From Flavobacteriales bacterium (GTDB taxonomy: Bacteria; Bacteroidota; Bacteroidia; NS11-12g; UBA9320): DNA of 64,000 nt. The notes under the pieces were generated by a model. It did no database searches. It was not told the DNA's origin and was given only the letters and a program-made list of their open reading frames with translations. Shown here one piece after another: positions 10,268 to 20,411 of this stretch. The number at the start of each line of letters is the position of its first letter. The stretch's first letter is position 1. Where the stretch lies: contig JACJZT010000008.1 of NCBI GenBank assembly GCA_020635455.1, positions 62,001 to 126,000 on the forward strand. Reading direction: 5' to 3'. The translations under genes and the position numbers were made by a program.

Positions 10268-11143
10268 TTAAGCCTTTACAACAACAAAATTCAAGTTTAA
10301 ATCCTGTTTTATGTTAAAAGTTCGGGAAATAAAATATTCACCGTCAAGATGTGCGTCTATCGGTTCCTTCAATTCTATTGATATTTCACTGATCTTTAAG
10401 ACTTCATAGGGTCCTACTACATTGGCATGTATTCCGCGCTTAATTTTACTGAGATATATCGGTCTTTTCCAAAAAGGAATGGGTTTGATCCTCCAGAATT
10501 CAAGCTTCCCATCACTCAAATCGGCACCCGGAGCAATCTTAAAACCGCCTCCGTAAGTTTGTCCGTTTGACAGTGCCAAAATTAATGATCTACCAAAATT
10601 GCATTCAAAACTTTTATAAAAAAAAAGACCGGCAAAAATCGCCAGATGATATTTCAAAGACGCCGGTATCCAGGGTAAACTTCCTGTAGCCCGATTTGCT
10701 ACCCAACCATCGAAACCGATACCAAGTCCGTTGACAAACCGATGTCTGTTGCAAGTCCATACATCAACGGGTTTCAATTTTGGCTTTTTCAAATATCCAA
10801 GTATTTCCAGGCTTGAACATTCCGGATATATATGTGAACTGAAATCATTTCCCGAACCCGCAGGTAAGATCATAATCGGTAAATCTTTTCTGTTTCCAAG
10901 CGCATTAACCACTTTATTCAGGGTACCGTCACCTCCCATCACCAGCAGCATAGTATCCGGAGCCTGTGCAAGAAACTCCGCTTGCAATTTTAAGATGGTA
11001 TCCTTTTCTTCTGTTTTGTAAAGTTCAAAAGGGATGGAATTCTGTGCCAAATAATCCTTAACCGCCGGCAATAGCTTAAGGGCTTTGCCTTTACCCGAAA
11101 CCGGATTCAGGACGATCAGAACTTGTTTCAGAAAATATTCCAT
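10268..11143 (-). CDS. Diacylglycerol kinase family lipid kinase (DgkB/YegS-like)
   Basis: A cytoplasmic lipid kinase of the DAGK catalytic family, expected to phosphorylate diacylglycerol or a related lipid from ATP. It has 291 residues, the usual size. Seen: the N-terminal NPVSGKGKA loop (13-21), the nucleotide-binding GGDGT at 70-74, and PAGSGNDFS shortly after. The ATG at 11143 lies 1 nt after the mazG stop (11145), so the two are translationally coupled. The longer frame reaching 11197 would overlap mazG with residues that do not look conserved. No terminator is obvious after it. Confidence 0.88.
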   Translation of the reverse strand: MEYFLKQVLIVLNPVSGKGKALKLLPAVKDYLAQNSIPFELYKTEEKDTILKLQAEFLAQAPDTMLLVMGGDGTLNKVVNALGNRKDLPIMILPAGSGNDFSSHIYPECSSLEILGYLKKPKLKPVDVWTCNRHRFVNGLGIGFDGWVANRATGSLPWIPASLKYHLAIFAGLFFYKSFECNFGRSLILALSNGQTYGGGFKIAPGADLSDGKLEFWRIKPIPFWKRPIYLSKIKRGIHANVVGPYEVLKISEISIELKEPIDAHLDGEYFISRTFNIKQDLNLNFVVVKA

Positions 11144-11144
11144 A

Positions 11145-11912
11145 TTAAACCTTGCCGGGGCCTTTGGCTTTGTTCCAGATCTCGTCCATTTCGTCAAGGC
11201 TGAGATCGGTCATTTTTTTATTTTGCTTCCTGGCTTCTTCTTCAATGGCTTCAAATCTTTTTTTAAACTTTTGATTGGTTTGCTCAAGGGCATCATCAGG
11301 ATTTAAATTATTCCATCGGGCATAATTTACCAATGAAAATAAAAGATCCCCAAATTCGCGCTCCTTTTCAGGTCCATCCGCTTCTTCAAATTCCAGCATT
11401 TCTTCTTTCACCTTATCCCAAACCTGATGTTTTTCGGGCCAGTCGAACCCAACCTGCGCAGCCTTATCCTGCATTCTTGAAGCTTTTACCAAGGATGGCA
11501 ACGAATTTGGAACTCCGGCTAAAACTGATCTTGCGCCTTCCTTAAGCTTCAATTGTTCCCAATTCTGTTTTACCTCTTCGGCGTTTTCAACTTTAACGTC
11601 GCCATAAATATGAGGGTGCCTTTGTATCAGTTTCTCACAGATCCCGTTAAGGACATCGGTAATGTTGAATTCGTTCTGTTCCTCGCCTAATTTGGCATAA
11701 AACACCATGTGCAACATAAGGTCGCCAAGTTCCTTTTTAACTTCTTTCAGGTCATTCTGCAAAATTGCATCGCTGAGTTCATAGGTTTCTTCTATGGTAA
11801 GATGTCTCAAACTTTCAAAAGTCTGTTTCTTGTCCCATGGACATTTTTCCCTCAGGTCGTCCATGATATTTAAGAGTCTTTCAAAGGCCAAAAGTCTTTT
11901 ATCGGTTGTCAT
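11145..11912 (-). CDS. mazG: Nucleoside triphosphate pyrophosphohydrolase MazG
   Basis: This enzyme hydrolyses NTPs to NMP and pyrophosphate and is associated with removal of aberrant nucleotides. It has 255 residues, close to the usual two-domain length. Seen: the metal-binding EETYE at 41-45 and ELGDLMLH from residue 61 in the first domain, then a second degenerate copy with EEADGPEKEREFGDLLF. The ATG at 11912 gives the typical MTTDKRLLAFERLL N-terminus; the upstream TTG at 11960 adds a leader not expected in the family. The stop is followed 1 nt later by the lipid kinase start. Confidence 0.92.
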   Translation of the reverse strand: MTTDKRLLAFERLLNIMDDLREKCPWDKKQTFESLRHLTIEETYELSDAILQNDLKEVKKELGDLMLHMVFYAKLGEEQNEFNITDVLNGICEKLIQRHPHIYGDVKVENAEEVKQNWEQLKLKEGARSVLAGVPNSLPSLVKASRMQDKAAQVGFDWPEKHQVWDKVKEEMLEFEEADGPEKEREFGDLLFSLVNYARWNNLNPDDALEQTNQKFKKRFEAIEEEARKQNKKMTDLSLDEMDEIWNKAKGPGKV

Positions 11913-11965
11913 ATCGAACAATAATATTAGCTTATTTTCAATAAAGTGCAATATTAACAATAAAA

Positions 11966-11992
11966 AAACTCCCGCTTAAATAGCAGGAGTTT
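11966..11992 (-). terminator. Intrinsic terminator of the 2028-residue SdrD gene
   Basis: AAACTCC (11966-11972) pairs with GGAGTTT (11986-11992). After one C-A mismatch, GC/GC extends the stem around a TTAAATA loop. The minus strand then runs into a T tract (A-run at 11962-11968). Its 5' half matches the terminator at 1327-1354 closely (shared AAAAAAACTCCCGCTT), suggesting it was copied together with the gene. Confidence 0.82.
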
Positions 11993-12055
11993 AGTGAATA
12001 AGCAAATCAAGTACTTACGACCCTGGTTTGCATAGTTTTTATTTCAGAGGATAAA

Positions 12056-15000
12056 TTACTGTTTCAGGAATTTAACCACCTTTGAAGTGCGATTGTCGAA
12101 TAGGTAAAGATTGTAAAAACCTTTAGGTAAATTACTAACATCCAATTTTAGATCTGATTGGAAAATTTGGTTGTCTAAATTCTTTTCATACACAACTTTA
12201 CCCATCATATCCGTAATTTGAATTTGACTAATGGTATTGATGGCCTCTTCGTTAAACTCAATGGTTAAAACATCATTTACCGGACTTGGATAAATTACAA
12301 TTCCCGAAGTCTTAATCAAGGTAACTTTTCGAATCTGAGAGTATTCGAACTCACCGTCATAATCAACCTGCTTCAATCGGTAATAAATCGTTTTATTGCC
12401 TAGCAAATCAACTCCCAGATCAAGGTAATCATAATTAAGAGTTACAATGCTGTTTCCGGATATTGCCTTCGAATTTACCCTTCCGAAACTGTTGAAATTA
12501 ACGGCATCAAAACTTCTTTCCAATTCAAAATGACTGTTGTTGATCTCAGAAGCTGTTGCCCAGTTCAGAGCCACCTCCTTCTGATTTGGAAGGAGAATTG
12601 CATTAAACTTCAACCATTTTACAGGTAAGGGAGCAAAAATTCCAGCGTTAATAATACCGGCATCAATGTTCATGAAGTAATCACCCGCAGCAAGGTTGAA
12701 CGTTGCGGTCCGATGTGCATTACCTCCGGAAGCAGTTACATCACTATCGGTGTTGCTTTCAGCAGGATCGTGCAAATTGTTTGTACCGTTGGTGCCTACA
12801 TTTTGAGTAGTATAGGCGGGATTAGAACCCGGAGTGCCCGTTACGTCAAATCCCGGAAGGTTTGGTGAAAATACCAAATAATAGCCGGTTCCGGGAGGCA
12901 CATTGCTAATAAGATAATAACCGTCACCATTGGTTATTGCACTTCCTATGGCCACATTACTACTGTTGTAAAGTGTAACTAAAACACCGCCTATGCCATT
13001 TTCACCGGCATCCTGAACACCATCGTTATCAAGATCCGACCAAACATAGTTGCCGATACTGGCAACATTGTTCTGGTATAATCCTGCATCAATATTCAGA
13101 TTGGTACTTGAAGCAGTTAAAACAACAGATGCTGTTTTTCCGGTATTTGGATCCACATCGCTGTCCGTGCCAAGATTCTCAGAACTGGCATCCTGAGTGG
13201 TAAATGACAAAATTGGAGTTGTACCAAACCCAACAACATAGGTACCTGCAGACAAGTTAGGGAATAGGTATTTTCCATTCTCATCTGTGATGGTCGTAGC
13301 AAGAACATCTGTTCCATTTGAAGCGTATAGGGTAACGGTTACCCCTGCAATTCCGGGTTCACCACTATCCTGAATACCGTCTTTGTCAAGATCATTCCAC
13401 ACAAAATCTCCTAATGATGCAATGTCACCTATCAAACCGGCATCGAGAGAAATATCGTTCCTGTTTGATGATCCGATTGTAACCGTAGTTGTAATGCCAT
13501 CAGAAGGATCTGCATCGCTTCCTGTATTGTCATTGGTACCTGATTTAACTGTAAAGTCCAAACCATCAGGTAAGTTTTTGAATTCTACCTTGTAGGTACC
13601 ATCTGTCAAACCGGCAAAAAGATAATGTCCGTTCTTGTCGGTGGTGGTGGACTGAATGAAAACCCCACTGCTGTTTAACAGATTTACAGTAACACCGGGT
13701 ACACCGGGTTCACCTGTATCCTGCATACCATCCTTGTCAAGATCATGCCAAACAAAATCTCCAAGTGTATTGGTGCCTGATGCAGGTTTTATTCCAAGGT
13801 CAATACTAAGATCATCTTCTCCCTGAGAAAGGCTTATTACTCCGGTTCTGGAAGCACCTGTTGGAGCACCATTGGTCCCCAGGGCTGCACCATCACTGTC
13901 AACCCGATCATCGCTTCCTGAATTTGCGGTAGTTAGTGAGAATCCTGAAGGGATGTCGCTAAATTGAACAATATAATTCCCTGCATTTAATCCGGTAAAA
14001 ATATATTCCCCCAAAGCATTGGTAACTGTAGTTGTTTTAGTTAAAGAACCGGCTCCATCAGGATCAATTGAATTTCCATTTCCATCGAGTAATTCGACCG
14101 TTAAACCCGCCACACCTGACTCTCCGGCATCCTGAATTCCATTTCCATTAGTACCACCAGGGGTTGAAGGAAGATCATACCAAACCCGGTTTCCTATGCT
14201 TCCTGTTCCAGCCGGTGAGCCATAATAAAGACCTGCATCAAGAGATGTATTTGTTGAACCACCTGTTACAGAAACGGAAGCCGTTTTACCTGTGGCCTGA
14301 TCGACATCACTGTCAAGGGCATCATTCCCGCCCGAATCTTTTCCTGTGAACTGATATCCTGAAGGAAGATTGTAAAATCCAACACTGTAATTGCCCGGAC
14401 TAAGGTTAGGGAACAGATAAAAACCATTCTCATCTGTTGCAGTTGAATCAATGGCCGTTCCGCTATTGTTGTAGAGCACCACTCCAACACCTGCAATACC
14501 GGGTTCACCTGCATCCTGCACTCCATCCTGGTTTACATCGTTCCATACAAAATCACCCAATGCACCTACCGATCCTGCTGAAGAGGTGCTGTACATTCCC
14601 GCATCAATGGTCATGTTACGTTGCCCACTGGTAAGGGTAAAGTTTGCCGTTTTACCAGTACTTACATCCGGGTCGCTGTCGATATTGTATTGCGAACCCA
14701 CGTTTTGAGTAGTAAAATCCAAACCACTCGGTTTTACGAACTGAATGCCATAAGTAGCTGCTGTAAGGTTATTGAATACATAATATCCATAATTATCAGT
14801 GAATGTAGTTTGTAAAACTGACCCTGTTGAGTTCAGTAACCTTACTTCCACTCCGGCTATTCCGGGTTCATTGTCATCCTGAACCCCATCCCGGTCGTTA
14901 TCGTACCAAACATAGTCTCCAACTGCCGCTGAAGAGGATGAAGATAATTTAAGACCGGCATCAACATAGCGAATATCGTCTCCGTCATTCACACTAAACA

Positions 15001-18000
15001 CTGAAGTCATTCCAAAATAAGTTCCTGCACTGGTAATGGCATCACTGTTGTCGATAGTACTGATACCACCAGAATTTGTAGTATAACTTGTACCCGGAGG
15101 TAATGAAAATCTTACCCTATAATCACCTGATGATACATTATTAAACAAGTAATTGCCGTTTGCGTCTGTTTTAGTGCTTGCAAGAATGTTGGTTACAGCT
15201 GCATTATAAAGTGTCACAGTCACATTGCTCACTCCGGGTTCTCCCGAATCCTGAACTCCATCATTGTCGAGATCGAGCCATACCCTGTCACCCACAGAAG
15301 CTGTTGTACTGGCATTGAACACAATACCGGCGTCAAAGGTCAGATCACTTTCGCCTAAGTCAAGATTAATACTTCCTGTTCGCCCACTGAAAACATTCGC
15401 ATCACTATTTGTGTTGTTGCTATTATCACCCGGAGAAACCGATTGCGTAAATTCATAATTCGGAGGCAATGTAAAGCCTAAGTTGTAAGACGTGGAATCA
15501 ATTGTATTCTGATTGGTTTGATCCACAGACATGAGGTTGGTGAACAAATATTTACCATAAGCATCTGTAATGGTGGTCGCAACGACCTTATCGTCATTTG
15601 TTCCCGCCAAACCGTCAGACCCGTTTTTATAAAGTGTAACCACCACTCCGGCCACTCCGGGTTCTCCTGCATCCTGAACACCATCTTTATTGTCATCTCT
15701 CCAAACCTTATCCCCTAATCTGAGTTCATTGAATCCAAAATCGTTGTGCAGATCGAACTGACCAAAAGACTTAAATATTCCTTCTTCGGTCATATTGGAA
15801 GTTGTTGTGGTTGAAAGAGGCTCTATAATCGTACCGTTGATTGATGGTTGTGTTAAATATCTTCCCTGAGAATCGATTTGGAATGCATATGTCCCATCTG
15901 AATTGGTGTATAAACTGTCACGCTTCTGATCACCTGCATCAATGATTCCATTATTATTTTTATCAAGGTATAAGGTAACCTTAATGTTACTGTATACGGT
16001 ATCGTTTGATTCAAATTTACCATCGACATCTTCATCGTAAAATACGGTACCGGCGATCATATTGATACCCATTCCTGAAAAACAATCACAACCTTCGAGA
16101 TCCTGATATCCACCCATATCTCCAATATAGGTTGTCATTCCATTTGTCCTGCTGACCTGATAGAATTTATTCTGTCCGGAGTTCCCACTGTTTCCTGAAG
16201 TTCCATACATATGACCATCGTTGTAATATCCCATTCCTTCAATATCATCCACACCATTTGCCCCAACTAAAGTAGCAATTCCCGTGTTCATGTTGATGGT
16301 GATCATTCTGCTTGAATCGCCGTTGTTCTTATTGTTTACGGCGTACATAATGTTGGTGGTAGGGTCGAGAGCGATGTCGTCGACATCGTCCATAATTCTT
16401 GTGCCTTTAATCTCAAGAAAATCTATACCGGGCCCAAATGCATCTTCGATAGGCTGTCCTGTTGTTCGACTGATCTGGAACAAAAGATCGTTATCACCTG
16501 AGGAGCTTCTCCTTTCTGTTCCCCACAAAATGTTACTGACCGCGTCATAGGTCAATCCGTCAACATCTGTAATGCTTTCCGTGTGATTGGAACCTCCGAC
16601 TTTTCCTGTAATGGAGCCCATAGTTGAACCTATTTTTGTAAATGTACCCGTTTCAATGTCAACCCAACCGAATTGATTGTTGTCGGTGGCGTAAATAGTG
16701 TCCATATTACGCATCAAAGCGACTGCTTCAATATTGTAGGTATTTGTTTCTGCCAGATATTGAGTGCTTCCGGTTACCCTATTCACAAGAAATAGCTGGT
16801 CTTTAGAACTACTGTTAGAATTTCCATCTCCAATAACAATACAGGTGGTTCTTGGACCCAGCATGCCAATATGAAATATTGTTGAATCACTTAGTGCAGA
16901 AACTTTAAGAGCGATAGATGTATCGGTAGTAAAAATGGTATTGGTATCATAATCGCCGGTAAATGTTTTCAAAACTACATGACCTGTGATGTTTTTAGTA
17001 AGATAATAATTGCCTTTCCAGTTTGTGTAGGTAAATTCTATCAGATCGGAGTAGCTCACCACACCATCACTGTCATTATCCTGAAACAGTCCTACACGAA
17101 CACCTCCTGTACCAAACTGGTCACCACTGTTACGAGACTGGCTTATGTTAAGATCCATATAAACCTGACCTCTGAAGTTTTTAAGGTTAGGATTCACCAC
17201 GGTTAAACTGGAGCTTGACTTGCCATAACTACTGCCTTCTTTAGCTGTGATGGTGGTAGTTTCGGCCTTGGTCAGGGTCGTATTTAGAGTTGTTGTTGAA
17301 ACCCCATTGTTAAAATTAACAGCGGTGGTGTAGGTTGGGCTCGATGAACCTGTTCCGGGTCCGCTATAGTTGAGGTTTTTATTTCCGTCATAATTTGTTT
17401 TAATGTTATAATACTGATCGGTTGCATGCAATTGAATAACAAAACTTTCATCTACCGTTTGGTCCGACGGGGTACCGGAATTTCCGGAACCTGCGGTAGT
17501 TAAACCGTCTGAAAAGGTTTCTCCCGGCAGGGTAACCACAAGCCATTTGAGAGCGCCTGTAGTAAGAGACACTGTCCCCCCTGTCAGGGTTGAACCCAAT
17601 ATGTTGGTACCTGAATTGTGAGTAAAGGTGAGATAAACATTACCGTTCACGTTAGCTCCATCCTTACAAATGATCTGCATATCATAAAACCTGAATTCAT
17701 CCCTTTCATTGGCCGACCCATCGCTGCTCCAGTTAAAAAGGACCTTGGTTGAATCTGAAGAAAATGAATAACTGTAAGAGTTTATATCCCGGCCGCCTCT
17801 TGCATTTATAGTTCCGGTATTTCTTTTAAATTTCCATCCTGCAGGAGCGTTAAGATAGAAACTTCCAAATGAACTTGTAGGAATGTCATTGTCACTTGAT
17901 TCCTTGATTCTCATATCATCTAGGGACAAAAAGGTTGGTGACCCTGTGGTGTTTAATGAGTAGTTATCGGCATTCAGGTTGGTATGAGTAGCGGTTCTGT

Positions 18001-18142
18001 CGAGGAATAGCTGCCCAAAAACATTTTTAGGCATTATCAGTATTGAAGCCCAAACTAAAAACAAAGTATAAATCCTAAAGTTATGGATTGACGGGAAATT
18101 AATCGTAAACATGTTTAAAATATTGCTTTTTTTCATAATCAT
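12056..18142 (-). CDS. Giant T9SS-secreted SdrD-B repeat protein (paralog lacking the phosphatase)
   Basis: A 2028-residue secreted protein. Seen in order: signal peptide ending near FGQ; adhesin-like N-terminal domains with the same TLPGETFSDG and YSGPGTGSSSPTYTT blocks as its sister; a divergent SdrD-like domain starting FRGQVYMDL; a propeller-like domain of the DUF6923 kind (about 430-690); one divergent and eight canonical SdrD-B repeats (about 690-1820); a fibronectin-like domain (about 1835-1935); and a T9SS type A domain starting IVIYPSPVNDVLTIEF. It matches the 2788-residue protein end to end, except that the phosphatase and Ig module (about 575 residues) is absent. The ATG at 18142 is used; ATG at 18136 is equally possible. 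The role is inferred to be a surface stalk or adhesin; no enzyme motif is visible. Confidence 0.88.
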   Translation of the reverse strand: MIMKKSNILNMFTINFPSIHNFRIYTLFLVWASILIMPKNVFGQLFLDRTATHTNLNADNYSLNTTGSPTFLSLDDMRIKESSDNDIPTSSFGSFYLNAPAGWKFKRNTGTINARGGRDINSYSYSFSSDSTKVLFNWSSDGSANERDEFRFYDMQIICKDGANVNGNVYLTFTHNSGTNILGSTLTGGTVSLTTGALKWLVVTLPGETFSDGLTTAGSGNSGTPSDQTVDESFVIQLHATDQYYNIKTNYDGNKNLNYSGPGTGSSSPTYTTAVNFNNGVSTTTLNTTLTKAETTTITAKEGSSYGKSSSSLTVVNPNLKNFRGQVYMDLNISQSRNSGDQFGTGGVRVGLFQDNDSDGVVSYSDLIEFTYTNWKGNYYLTKNITGHVVLKTFTGDYDTNTIFTTDTSIALKVSALSDSTIFHIGMLGPRTTCIVIGDGNSNSSSKDQLFLVNRVTGSTQYLAETNTYNIEAVALMRNMDTIYATDNNQFGWVDIETGTFTKIGSTMGSITGKVGGSNHTESITDVDGLTYDAVSNILWGTERRSSSGDNDLLFQISRTTGQPIEDAFGPGIDFLEIKGTRIMDDVDDIALDPTTNIMYAVNNKNNGDSSRMITINMNTGIATLVGANGVDDIEGMGYYNDGHMYGTSGNSGNSGQNKFYQVSRTNGMTTYIGDMGGYQDLEGCDCFSGMGINMIAGTVFYDEDVDGKFESNDTVYSNIKVTLYLDKNNNGIIDAGDQKRDSLYTNSDGTYAFQIDSQGRYLTQPSINGTIIEPLSTTTTSNMTEEGIFKSFGQFDLHNDFGFNELRLGDKVWRDDNKDGVQDAGEPGVAGVVVTLYKNGSDGLAGTNDDKVVATTITDAYGKYLFTNLMSVDQTNQNTIDSTSYNLGFTLPPNYEFTQSVSPGDNSNNTNSDANVFSGRTGSINLDLGESDLTFDAGIVFNASTTASVGDRVWLDLDNDGVQDSGEPGVSNVTVTLYNAAVTNILASTKTDANGNYLFNNVSSGDYRVRFSLPPGTSYTTNSGGISTIDNSDAITSAGTYFGMTSVFSVNDGDDIRYVDAGLKLSSSSSAAVGDYVWYDNDRDGVQDDNEPGIAGVEVRLLNSTGSVLQTTFTDNYGYYVFNNLTAATYGIQFVKPSGLDFTTQNVGSQYNIDSDPDVSTGKTANFTLTSGQRNMTIDAGMYSTSSAGSVGALGDFVWNDVNQDGVQDAGEPGIAGVGVVLYNNSGTAIDSTATDENGFYLFPNLSPGNYSVGFYNLPSGYQFTGKDSGGNDALDSDVDQATGKTASVSVTGGSTNTSLDAGLYYGSPAGTGSIGNRVWYDLPSTPGGTNGNGIQDAGESGVAGLTVELLDGNGNSIDPDGAGSLTKTTTVTNALGEYIFTGLNAGNYIVQFSDIPSGFSLTTANSGSDDRVDSDGAALGTNGAPTGASRTGVISLSQGEDDLSIDLGIKPASGTNTLGDFVWHDLDKDGMQDTGEPGVPGVTVNLLNSSGVFIQSTTTDKNGHYLFAGLTDGTYKVEFKNLPDGLDFTVKSGTNDNTGSDADPSDGITTTVTIGSSNRNDISLDAGLIGDIASLGDFVWNDLDKDGIQDSGEPGIAGVTVTLYASNGTDVLATTITDENGKYLFPNLSAGTYVVGFGTTPILSFTTQDASSENLGTDSDVDPNTGKTASVVLTASSTNLNIDAGLYQNNVASIGNYVWSDLDNDGVQDAGENGIGGVLVTLYNSSNVAIGSAITNGDGYYLISNVPPGTGYYLVFSPNLPGFDVTGTPGSNPAYTTQNVGTNGTNNLHDPAESNTDSDVTASGGNAHRTATFNLAAGDYFMNIDAGIINAGIFAPLPVKWLKFNAILLPNQKEVALNWATASEINNSHFELERSFDAVNFNSFGRVNSKAISGNSIVTLNYDYLDLGVDLLGNKTIYYRLKQVDYDGEFEYSQIRKVTLIKTSGIVIYPSPVNDVLTIEFNEEAINTISQIQITDMMGKVVYEKNLDNQIFQSDLKLDVSNLPKGFYNLYLFDNRTSKVVKFLKQ
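12660..15718 (-). repeat. Array of eight SdrD-B-type protein repeats in the 2028-residue protein
   Basis: Eight repeats in the same order as in the sister protein, each opening with GDxVWxDxDxDGxQDxGEPG. The fifth again has the GGTNGNG insertion, which shows that the array was inherited as a block rather than expanded independently. Confidence 0.85.
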
Positions 18143-18608
18143 AACGTTTGTTTAATTGAGGTTTCCCCAACTAATACGCACGAAATAAAGTGATGCTATT
18201 CTCTTAATAAAACTAATGTTCTAAAGCATTTTTGTTGTTTGAATAATTATTACAAAAAGATTGATGGTTTCAAAATACAACAAACAGAACACACATATCT
18301 GATTATCTGGCACTTAATCAGAGTTATTATTTAATGCACAAACAAGATTTTTTATAAATTATTGACAAATCAGTTCGTTAAACCCATGTTCTGAATGATT
18401 TAATTTTGTTAAAAAGAAAAATAACCTATTCCGTATTTAATTTGGGAGATTTTAAACATAAACATTCTGGAATCTGTCTTCTTATTATTAGCAAAATCGC
18501 AATGAAAAGTCTAGCTTTCGCGTTTTAAATATTTAAAAGTTCCTAATTATAGTAATAGTTTTATCTATGCAATTTAAAAATCACTTAATTTTGACCGGTC
18601 TAGTGTAG
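18143..18608. other. Intergenic region between the divergent SdrD and nucleoside transporter genes
   Basis: 466 AT-rich bases between two divergent genes. On the plus strand there is a TAATTTTG element at 18586-18593. I found no TAnnTTTG on the minus strand for the giant gene, no convincing hairpin and no ORF to call. Confidence 0.6.
18586..18593 (+). promoter_or_regulatory. Promoter -7 element before the nucleoside transporter gene
   Basis: TAATTTTG fits TAnnTTTG and ends 15 nt before the ATG at 18609. No TTG element is found 20 nt upstream. Confidence 0.45.
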
Positions 18609-20411
18609 ATGACTGAAAAAATTTTATTAATTGGTCTGTTTATTACAACGTTATTTTGTTTAACCTCATGTAACAGGGAAAATAGGAGCAAGAATAGTAT
18701 TGCCGGTGTATGGAACGTTGCAGAAAAAAAACAATTTGCAAATGGTGAAAAAGAATTCCCTAAGTACACATTATGGAAGTTTTCATCAGACGGTTCATTT
18801 TTACTGGAAGGAAATGGCGCACAAAAAGGTTTATGGAAAATTAATAAAGATTCGGTTCTGGTACTTATTTACGATTCAAAAGACACATCCTTAACTTATG
18901 ATTCAAGTATTCTGGAAACAAAACAAGGGATCGTTTACCAACAATTCTTTTATAAGGGAAAACGCGTAGCCACTTCAAAAGATGGTCAAACCGAATTTGA
19001 ACAAAAAATCCTGACGTTTGATGTGAAAGTTTTGAATAAAGATTTTTTAAAATTAAAAAACGGTGAATCGGAACTGAACTTTGTTAAATCCACCAATTCA
19101 GAGAGTTTTATCCAATTTAACATTAAAAACATATTAAGAGGCCTTTTGGGGATCCTCCTTTTAATTCTTATTGGCTATCTCTTAAGTTCCAATCGAAAAG
19201 CCATTTCCTGGAAACTGGTATTTTATGGTTTTCTTATTCAGATAATTTTTGCACTTTTAGTGTTTAAGGTTCCAATTGTAAAATCAGCATTCGAGTCCAT
19301 AGCCGGCTTTTTTGTGGTGGTTCTGGATTTTACCAGAGAAGGGTCAAAATTTCTTTTTGGAGGACTTCTCAATACCGAATCGGTTGGTTTTCTATTTGCT
19401 TTTCAGGTTTTGCCCACCATAATATTCTTTTCCGCCCTTACCTCCTTGCTCTATTATTTAGGGGTTCTCCAAAAGATCGTTTATGCAATAGCCTGGGTTA
19501 TGAGTAAAACCATGAAATTATCGGGAGCGGAAAGTCTGTCGGCAGCTGCGAACATATTTCTGGGCCAAACCGAAGCTCCGCTTATGGTAAAACCCTTTCT
19601 GAAAAACATGACCCGTTCGGAAATGCTTTGCATTATGATCGGAGGAATGGCAACCATTGCAGGTGGTGTTCTTGCAGCCTATGTAGGATTTTTGGGCGGA
19701 TCGGATCCCGAAAGTCAAAAGCTCTTTGCAACCCATCTTCTCACGGCTTCCATATTATCGGCTCCTGCAAGTATTGTTATCTCAAAAATTCTTCTACCCG
19801 AAACGGAGGAAGTCAGTGATAAACTGGATATGAAACAGGAGAAACTCGGAACCAATGTCCTGGAAGCCATCACTCATGGCACCAGCGATGGTTTAAAACT
19901 TGCGATCAATGTAGGTGCAATGTTATTGGTTTTTACCGCATTGATCGCAATGATAAATTACGGTATCAGAGATGGGCTGGGTGAATGGACCGGGTGGAAT
20001 GAGGACATCCGCAGGACGACAGGTGGAAAAATCGATGGATTATCCTTTCAATTGATACTGGGGTATGTATTTTCCCCATTTTCTGTTTTAATTGGTATAC
20101 CCATCGACGATATGATCGTTTCAGGTAGACTCCTGGGTGAAAAAACGGTTCTTAACGAATTCTTTGCTTACGCTTCTCTTGCCGAACTAAAGAATTCAGG
20201 TGTATTTAGCAATGAAAAATCCATACTTATTTTAACCTATGCACTCTGCGGTTTTTCAAATTTTGCTTCCATCGGCATTCAGATTGGCGGTATAGGAACC
20301 CTTGCTCCGAATCAAAGAACCACTTTGTCTCAATTAGGAATCAAAGCGTTGATAGGCAGTACTATCGCTTGTTTTATGACCGCCTCGGTGGCGGGTATGT
20401 TTTTTAACTGA
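18609..20411 (+). CDS. Concentrative nucleoside transporter (NupC/CNT) with N-terminal lipocalin-like lipoprotein domain
   Basis: An inner-membrane transporter expected to take up nucleosides with sodium or protons. It has 600 residues, well above the roughly 400 of classic NupC. Residues 1-21 form a lipoprotein signal with lipobox LTSC (C21). Residues about 27-150 look like a small lipocalin-like domain (SIAGVWNV, then WKFSSDGSFLLEGNG, GLWKINKDSVLVL). From about residue 175 the CNT membrane domain follows, with FLGQTEAPLMVKPF, the gate region SILSAPASIVISKILLPETE and a GFSNFASIGIQIGG block typical of CNTs. The stop overlaps the next start by 1 nt. The fusion would place a periplasmic sensor or ligand-binding domain on the transporter; this role is inference. 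Confidence 0.87.
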   Translation: MTEKILLIGLFITTLFCLTSCNRENRSKNSIAGVWNVAEKKQFANGEKEFPKYTLWKFSSDGSFLLEGNGAQKGLWKINKDSVLVLIYDSKDTSLTYDSSILETKQGIVYQQFFYKGKRVATSKDGQTEFEQKILTFDVKVLNKDFLKLKNGESELNFVKSTNSESFIQFNIKNILRGLLGILLLILIGYLLSSNRKAISWKLVFYGFLIQIIFALLVFKVPIVKSAFESIAGFFVVVLDFTREGSKFLFGGLLNTESVGFLFAFQVLPTIIFFSALTSLLYYLGVLQKIVYAIAWVMSKTMKLSGAESLSAAANIFLGQTEAPLMVKPFLKNMTRSEMLCIMIGGMATIAGGVLAAYVGFLGGSDPESQKLFATHLLTASILSAPASIVISKILLPETEEVSDKLDMKQEKLGTNVLEAITHGTSDGLKLAINVGAMLLVFTALIAMINYGIRDGLGEWTGWNEDIRRTTGGKIDGLSFQLILGYVFSPFSVLIGIPIDDMIVSGRLLGEKTVLNEFFAYASLAELKNSGVFSNEKSILILTYALCGFSNFASIGIQIGGIGTLAPNQRTTLSQLGIKALIGSTIACFMTASVAGMFFN

